Of a stretch of 10,890 nt of DNA, positions 7,777 through 10,890 are shown piece after piece (positions within the stretch are counted from its first letter, which is position 1; each line of letters starts with the position of its first letter). Position numbers and translations under genes: made by a program. Source of the DNA: Burkholderiaceae bacterium (GTDB taxonomy: Bacteria > Pseudomonadota > Gammaproteobacteria > Burkholderiales > Burkholderiaceae). Location of the stretch: positions 1-10,890 of the forward strand of contig CANBYN010000037.1 in the NCBI GenBank assembly GCA_947373615.1, read 5' to 3'. The notes beneath the pieces are model-generated. The model was not told the DNA's origin. It saw only the letters and a list, made by a program, of their open reading frames with translations, and did no database searches.

Positions 7777-8961
7777 TTATTTAAGGAACTCTTGAGCGGC
7801 AACCACCCCACTAGCTTTGGGTATATAGCCCATCGAACCCAAGCTCATTTCCACTCCGCTTAGAGCAGCCATGAGACTGAGCTCATTGCAATCGCCTAAA
7901 TGGCCTATACGGAAAGCTTTGCCTTTAATCTTGCCAAGGCCAGTGCCCAGTGAAAGATTGAACTTTTCCAAGGCATGTTTACGCAATACATCAGCATCCA
8001 TACCTTCAGGTGTCGCAATACAAGTGAGCACAGGAGAATAGCAATCTTTATCTTGACACTGAATCTCAAGACCCCAAGCATTGACCGCTTCACGGCAAGC
8101 TGCCGCCAAGCGTTGGTGACGAGCAAAAATCGTGTCCAAACCTTCTACCATCATCATGTCCAAGGCTTCGTGTAAACCGTACATGAGATTAGTGCTTGGT
8201 GTTGTTGGCCAGTAACCATTTTTATTGGACTCTAAAATTTCATCCCAAGCCCAATACGCTTTATGCATTTTGTTGCTCTTACTCACTTCAATCGCTCTTG
8301 GTGATAAGGCATTAAAGCCGATACCAGGGGGTAACATTAAGCCTTTTTGCGATCCAGAAACGGTAACATCGGCACCCCATTTGTCATGCTCATAATCTGC
8401 TGAACCTAAGCCAGAGACACTATCGACCAATAACAAGGCTGGATGCTTTAAAGAATCAATCGCTTTGCGAACTGCGACAATATTAGAAGTCACGCCTGTA
8501 GAGGTTTCGTTATGAACAACACACACGGCTTTGATTTCATGCTGCGTATCCTTACGTAGGCGCTCTTCAATCACAGAGGCATCAACACCCCAGCGCCAAG
8601 AATCATGCCCAACCTTACCAACCACTTCAACATCCAACCCTAAACGCTTTGCAAGCGCACGCCATAAATTAGCAAACTGACCAGTTTCGTAAAACAAGAC
8701 TTTATCGCCAGGATTGAGTACGTTCACCAAAGCGCCCTCCCAAGAACCAGTTCCTGAAGCGGAGTAAATGATGACTGGTTGCTCAGTTTTAAAAATTTTC
8801 TTGATACCTTCCAACACCTTTAACCCAAACTGACCAAATTCAGGACCACGATGGTCAATCGTTTGATAGCTGATAGCACGCAGAACGCGCGGAGGGACTG
8901 GGCTGGGGCCAGGAATATGTAAAAAGTGACGTCCAGAGGCGTGGTTATCAAGTTTAAGCAT
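7777..8961 (-). CDS. Serine-glyoxylate aminotransferase (class V, SgaA/AGT1 type)
   Basis: PLP enzyme moving the amino group of serine (or alanine) to glyoxylate, giving glycine and hydroxypyruvate (or pyruvate). It is a fold-type I class V aminotransferase of 394 residues, the family's normal length. Motifs in order: HIPGPSPVPPRVLRA (15-29), ASGTGSWEGAL (68-78), NETSTGV (151-157), LLLVDSVSG (176-184) with the PLP-contacting D180, and SGSQKGLMLPPG (202-213) with Schiff-base lysine K206. NLSLGTGLGKIKGKAFRIGHLG (335-356) closely resembles the plant peroxisomal AGT1/SGAT end. That similarity argues against ureidoglycine-glyoxylate aminotransferase, the main alternative in this class. The ATG at 8961 gives the expected N terminus; only a weak GAGA precedes it. 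It is divergent from a GntR regulator with shared dyad elements, so it is probably under that regulator. Glyoxylate may come from the neighbouring oxidase (inference). Confidence 0.9.
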   Translation of the reverse strand: MLKLDNHASGRHFLHIPGPSPVPPRVLRAISYQTIDHRGPEFGQFGLKVLEGIKKIFKTEQPVIIYSASGTGSWEGALVNVLNPGDKVLFYETGQFANLWRALAKRLGLDVEVVGKVGHDSWRWGVDASVIEERLRKDTQHEIKAVCVVHNETSTGVTSNIVAVRKAIDSLKHPALLLVDSVSGLGSADYEHDKWGADVTVSGSQKGLMLPPGIGFNALSPRAIEVSKSNKMHKAYWAWDEILESNKNGYWPTTPSTNLMYGLHEALDMMMVEGLDTIFARHQRLAAACREAVNAWGLEIQCQDKDCYSPVLTCIATPEGMDADVLRKHALEKFNLSLGTGLGKIKGKAFRIGHLGDCNELSLMAALSGVEMSLGSMGYIPKASGVVAAQEFLK

Positions 8962-9028
8962 GTTTTGTCTCGCAGTTTTTTGGTTAATTACTACCCCTAG
9001 TGTAAGTGAATTTTTCCAGTTTTTCTAT

Positions 9029-9039
9029 TTTGTATGCAA
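9029..9039. promoter_or_regulatory. Left operator half-repeat TTTGTATGCAA
   Basis: TTTGTATGCAA here is the exact reverse complement of TTGCATACAAA at 9123-9133. Its core TTGTATGCAA is itself a near-palindrome, with one TTGTA half and one TGCAA half, the size and style of operators bound by FadR/VanR-type GntR proteins. It lies about 15 bases downstream of the predicted start of aminotransferase transcription, a repressing position. Binding by the adjacent regulator is inference. Confidence 0.6.
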
Positions 9040-9058
9040 TTTATTTCTAATAAACCAT

Positions 9059-9086
9059 AAAATAAAGCTAATTAATGCCGTTTAAA
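9059..9086 (-). promoter_or_regulatory. Candidate promoter of the aminotransferase gene
   Basis: On the minus strand TTTAAA (9086-9081), a 16-bp spacer and TATTTT (9064-9059) form a weak sigma70-like promoter. It is the mirror image of the candidate for the GntR gene and uses the same TTTAAA. An alternative -10, TATGGT at 9059-9054, has a poorer -35. The leader would be about 90 bases long with nothing recognisable in it. Confidence 0.35.
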
Positions 9087-9105
9087 TGGCTTATTTCTGC
9101 TTTAT
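9062..9105. repeat. Concentric dyad symmetry in divergent promoter region
   Basis: The outer arms ATAAAGC (9062-9068) and GCTTTAT (9099-9105) are exact inverted repeats. The inner GCCGTTTAAATGGC (9077-9090) is a 14-bp palindrome with a single mismatched pair. Both have exactly the same centre, 9083.5. The arrangement could be an extra regulator site covering both -35 elements or a second, different operator; its ligand protein is unknown. Confidence 0.6.
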
Positions 9106-9108
9106 GAT
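9081..9108 (+). promoter_or_regulatory. Candidate promoter of the gntR-oxidase operon
   Basis: TTTAAA (9081-9086), a 16-bp spacer and TATGAT (9103-9108) give a fair sigma70-like promoter with a start near 9115. The right operator copy at 9123-9133 would then lie just downstream of the start, consistent with autorepression. AAGG at 9137-9140 serves as ribosome binding site seven bases before the ATG at 9148. Confidence 0.45.
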
Positions 9109-9122
9109 GATTTATTACTTTT

Positions 9123-9133
9123 TTGCATACAAA
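9123..9133. promoter_or_regulatory. Right operator half-repeat TTGCATACAAA
   Basis: TTGCATACAAA is the inverted copy of the 11-bp element at 9029-9039. The core centres are 93 bp apart, close to nine helical turns, so dimers bound at both could face the same side and allow looping (inference). It sits between the candidate start of transcription and the ribosome binding site of the GntR gene. Confidence 0.6.
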
Positions 9134-9147
9134 TATAAGGTTCATCT

Positions 9148-9840
9148 ATGATGGTGACGCAGCAGTCTAATTCTCAGAATTTGCATGAAGCAACCTTCCA
9201 AAAACTCAGATTGCTCTTAGTGGAAGGAAAGATTGCTCCTGGCAGCAAACTCAATGAGCGAGAGTTGGCAGAAAGCCTCAATGTCTCACGCACTCCGATT
9301 CGGGAAGCTATTCGTCGCCTAGCAGCAGATGGCCTAGTGGAGCTGATCACTAACCGCGGCGCCATTGCCATACAACTTAGTTTAGAGAATGTAATTCACA
9401 CTTTTGATGTGATAGCTCAGCTCGAGGGATTTTCTGGAGAGTTAGCCGCAACCAATATTAGCAACACCACTCTTTCGGAATTGGAGGCACTCCAATATGA
9501 AATGATGGCTTCGTATGCGCGCCGAGATTTATCTAGTTATTACAAACTTAATCTGCGCATTCATCATTTGATTAATCAAGCGGCGGATAATCCCGTCTTG
9601 ACTCAACTTTTCTCCCAGGTCAATGCTCGTATTGAAGCCTTACGCTTTCGCTCCAATCAAGATGGCGTGAAATGGGAAAAGGCAGTGGAGGAACACCAAG
9701 AGATGCTCGATGCTCTTAAGGCGAGAGATAGCGTCCGCATGCGCAATATCATGATCCAGCACGTGAAGAACAAACGTGATGTAGTCGTGCAATTACTAAA
9801 AGCTGAGTTGCCAGCAAAAGCGGAGGCTGCAAAGTCATGA
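9148..9840 (+). CDS. GntR-family transcriptional regulator with FCD ligand domain
   Basis: DNA-binding regulator of the FadR subfamily, which usually controls use of organic acids and sugar acids. Residues 12-75 form the winged helix-turn-helix: LLLVEGKIAPGSKLNERELAE then SLNVSRTPIREAIRRLAADGLVE and the wing NRGAIAI. Residues from about 85 to 218 are the all-helical FCD domain. It has the expected metal-binding set NxxxH (N135, H139), H183 in EEHQEML and H205 in QHV; Asp is commoner than Asn at 135, but Asn occurs. Such sites bind zinc or nickel next to a carboxylate ligand. The length of 230 is typical. Start codons at 9148 and 9151 are both possible; AAGG at 9137-9140 suits 9148. It overlaps the next gene by ATGA and diverges from the aminotransferase, which points to local control. 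GlcC and LldR-like regulators are the nearest functional analogues; the ligand is not known. Confidence 0.93.
   Translation: MMVTQQSNSQNLHEATFQKLRLLLVEGKIAPGSKLNERELAESLNVSRTPIREAIRRLAADGLVELITNRGAIAIQLSLENVIHTFDVIAQLEGFSGELAATNISNTTLSELEALQYEMMASYARRDLSSYYKLNLRIHHLINQAADNPVLTQLFSQVNARIEALRFRSNQDGVKWEKAVEEHQEMLDALKARDSVRMRNIMIQHVKNKRDVVVQLLKAELPAKAEAAKS
9822..9826 (+). promoter_or_regulatory. Ribosome binding site of FAD-linked oxidase, inside gntR
   Basis: GGAGG lies within the last codons of the GntR gene, ten bases before the ATG at 9837. It supports the 4-base ATGA overlap start and tight coupling of regulator and oxidase. Confidence 0.65.
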
Positions 9841-10890
9841 ATAAGCCCTTAGCTCTCAAAGAGCTGATGATCGACCAAGTTGCCTTGGCTAAGCGCTTGC
9901 GCCAAGAGACTTCTGGCGATGTCATGATTGATAGCGCTAGTCGCGGCCGCTATGCAACGGATGCTTCCATTTATCAAGCCATGCCTGTTGCCGTTTTTAT
10001 TCCCAAAACTGCACAAGATATAGCGAGCGCCATTCAGATTGCAGCAGAAATTGGGGTGCCTGTGCTTCCTCGCGGAGGAGGCACCAGTCAGTGTGGACAA
10101 ACTACTGGCGCAGCTCTGGTGATTGATAACACCAAGTACTTTAGAAACGTGCTCGATCTCAATCTTGATAAGGGTTATGTTGAAGTGGAGCCTGGCATCG
10201 TTCTAGATCATTTAAACAGCTCACTCAAGCAACATGGTCTTTGGTACCCTGTAGATGTTTCAACTGCTGGTCAAGCAACAATTGGTGGCATGGCAGGAAA
10301 TAATTCATGTGGCAGCCGATCGATTGCTTATGGCAACATGGTGCACAACGTTTTAGGGATTGATGCTTGGCTGGCCAATGGGCAAATTGGGCAATTTAGT
10401 GATTACGGCTCCAGTTCTGGCGTGGCCAAACAATTGGGTGACTTTGTAAAAGACTTAGCTCATTCTCTCGAACCTGAAATCAAGACGCATTTTCCGAAAG
10501 TACTTCGACGAGTTGCGGGATATAACCTAGACATATTTTGCCCTCAGAGTGAATTACCTTACACCCAAGATGACAGTGTCAATCTCTCACATCTGCTAGT
10601 AGGTAGCGAAGGTACATTGGCGTATTTCAAATCACTTAAGCTAAAACTTGCGCCACTACCTCAACATAAAGTACTTGGCATTGTGAACTTTGCGAGCTTC
10701 TACAAAGCCATGGATAGCGCTCAGCATATTGTGAAGCTGGACCCTACCGCGGTGGAATTGGTCGATCGCACTATGATTGACTTGGCCCGTAGTAATCCGA
10801 GCTTTAAGAACACCATCGAAACCGCATTAATCGATCACACAGCGCCAACTCCGGAAGCAATTCTGTTGGTGGAGTTTTCCGGGGAGGCGC
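9837..10890 (+). CDS. FAD-binding oxidase, D-2-hydroxyacid dehydrogenase type (3' end beyond window)
   Basis: The first 351 residues of a flavoprotein of the vanillyl-alcohol-oxidase/GlcD type. The PCMH FAD-binding domain is clear: RYATDASIYQAMP (38-50), PRGGGTSQCGQ (78-88) for the FAD pyrophosphate, TIGGMAGNNSCGS (148-160), YGNMVHNV (165-172) and LLVGSEGTLAYF (253-264). RYATDASIYQ and AGNNSCGSRSIAYGNMVHNV match the long two-domain class, where a C-terminal Fe-S, GlpC-like part follows and total length is about 1000 residues (YdiJ-like). That part is outside the window, so its presence is inferred. Members oxidise D-lactate, D-2-hydroxyglutarate or glycolate and pass electrons to the respiratory chain. 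The ATG at 9837 overlaps the gntR stop as ATGA and has GGAGG ten bases upstream. The reading frame is open to the last base. The context of a glyoxylate-using aminotransferase fits a 2-hydroxyacid substrate, but it is not proven. Confidence 0.9.
   Translation, partial: MNKPLALKELMIDQVALAKRLRQETSGDVMIDSASRGRYATDASIYQAMPVAVFIPKTAQDIASAIQIAAEIGVPVLPRGGGTSQCGQTTGAALVIDNTKYFRNVLDLNLDKGYVEVEPGIVLDHLNSSLKQHGLWYPVDVSTAGQATIGGMAGNNSCGSRSIAYGNMVHNVLGIDAWLANGQIGQFSDYGSSSGVAKQLGDFVKDLAHSLEPEIKTHFPKVLRRVAGYNLDIFCPQSELPYTQDDSVNLSHLLVGSEGTLAYFKSLKLKLAPLPQHKVLGIVNFASFYKAMDSAQHIVKLDPTAVELVDRTMIDLARSNPSFKNTIETALIDHTAPTPEAILLVEFSGEA

Noticed and set aside
8990..9001. CTACCCCTAG as another operator in the aminotransferase leader
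   Set aside because: Only the outer three bases pair around a CCCC core and there is no second copy in the spacer, so it is not distinguishable from chance.
9849..10100. Minus-strand open frame opposite the start of the FAD oxidase
   Set aside because: The plus strand encodes conserved FAD-binding motifs across this stretch, and the antisense product has no family features.

Overview
The window is most simply read as chromosome from a freshwater-type betaproteobacterium of the Burkholderiaceae, close to Polynucleobacter. This rests on protein character (a proteobacterial DnaE, a RhlE-type helicase, a plant-type serine-glyoxylate aminotransferase, a long FAD/Fe-S oxidase), moderate AT-leaning base composition and very tight gene packing. 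The taxon is an inference and no search was run. No rRNA, tRNA, CRISPR array, insertion sequence or phage gene was seen, and no stretch over 300 bases lacks a gene.

Left half (about 1-5770), housekeeping. A family 9 glycosyltransferase of the LPS heptosyltransferase type (+) converges on dnaE (-), the alpha subunit of replicative DNA polymerase III, with one base between the two stop codons. dnaE diverges from gluQRS (+), the enzyme that puts glutamate on the queuosine of tRNA-Asp, with three bases between the two start codons. Any promoter for either gene must therefore lie inside the other gene.

Middle (about 5800-7780). A RhlE-type DEAD-box RNA helicase (-) lies directly downstream of a small GlcG/HbpS-family gene (-). 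Both use the same reading frame, with one TAA plus two codons between them. The helicase has only a TTG start and no visible ribosome binding site, so translational coupling is likely. A perfect TATAAT sits upstream of the small gene.

Right part (about 7777-10890), a C2/2-hydroxyacid metabolism locus. A serine-glyoxylate aminotransferase (-) diverges from a GntR/FCD regulator (+). The regulator overlaps by 4 nt the start of a long FAD-linked oxidase, which runs off the window. The 186-bp divergent spacer is the most structured non-coding DNA here. Two copies of an 11-bp inverted repeat (TTTGTATGCAA) flank a central dyad made of two concentric inverted repeats, and mirror-image candidate promoters share a -35 element in the dyad centre. 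The simplest model is a GntR protein that represses both its own operon and the aminotransferase until a small organic acid ligand binds. The oxidase would make a 2-oxoacid such as glyoxylate, and the aminotransferase would consume glyoxylate. The GlcG-like gene next door, named after the glycolate operon, fits this theme.

No wholly new system is evident. The best leads are the dyad-rich operator, the in-frame GlcG/helicase junction and the likely regulon around glyoxylate.
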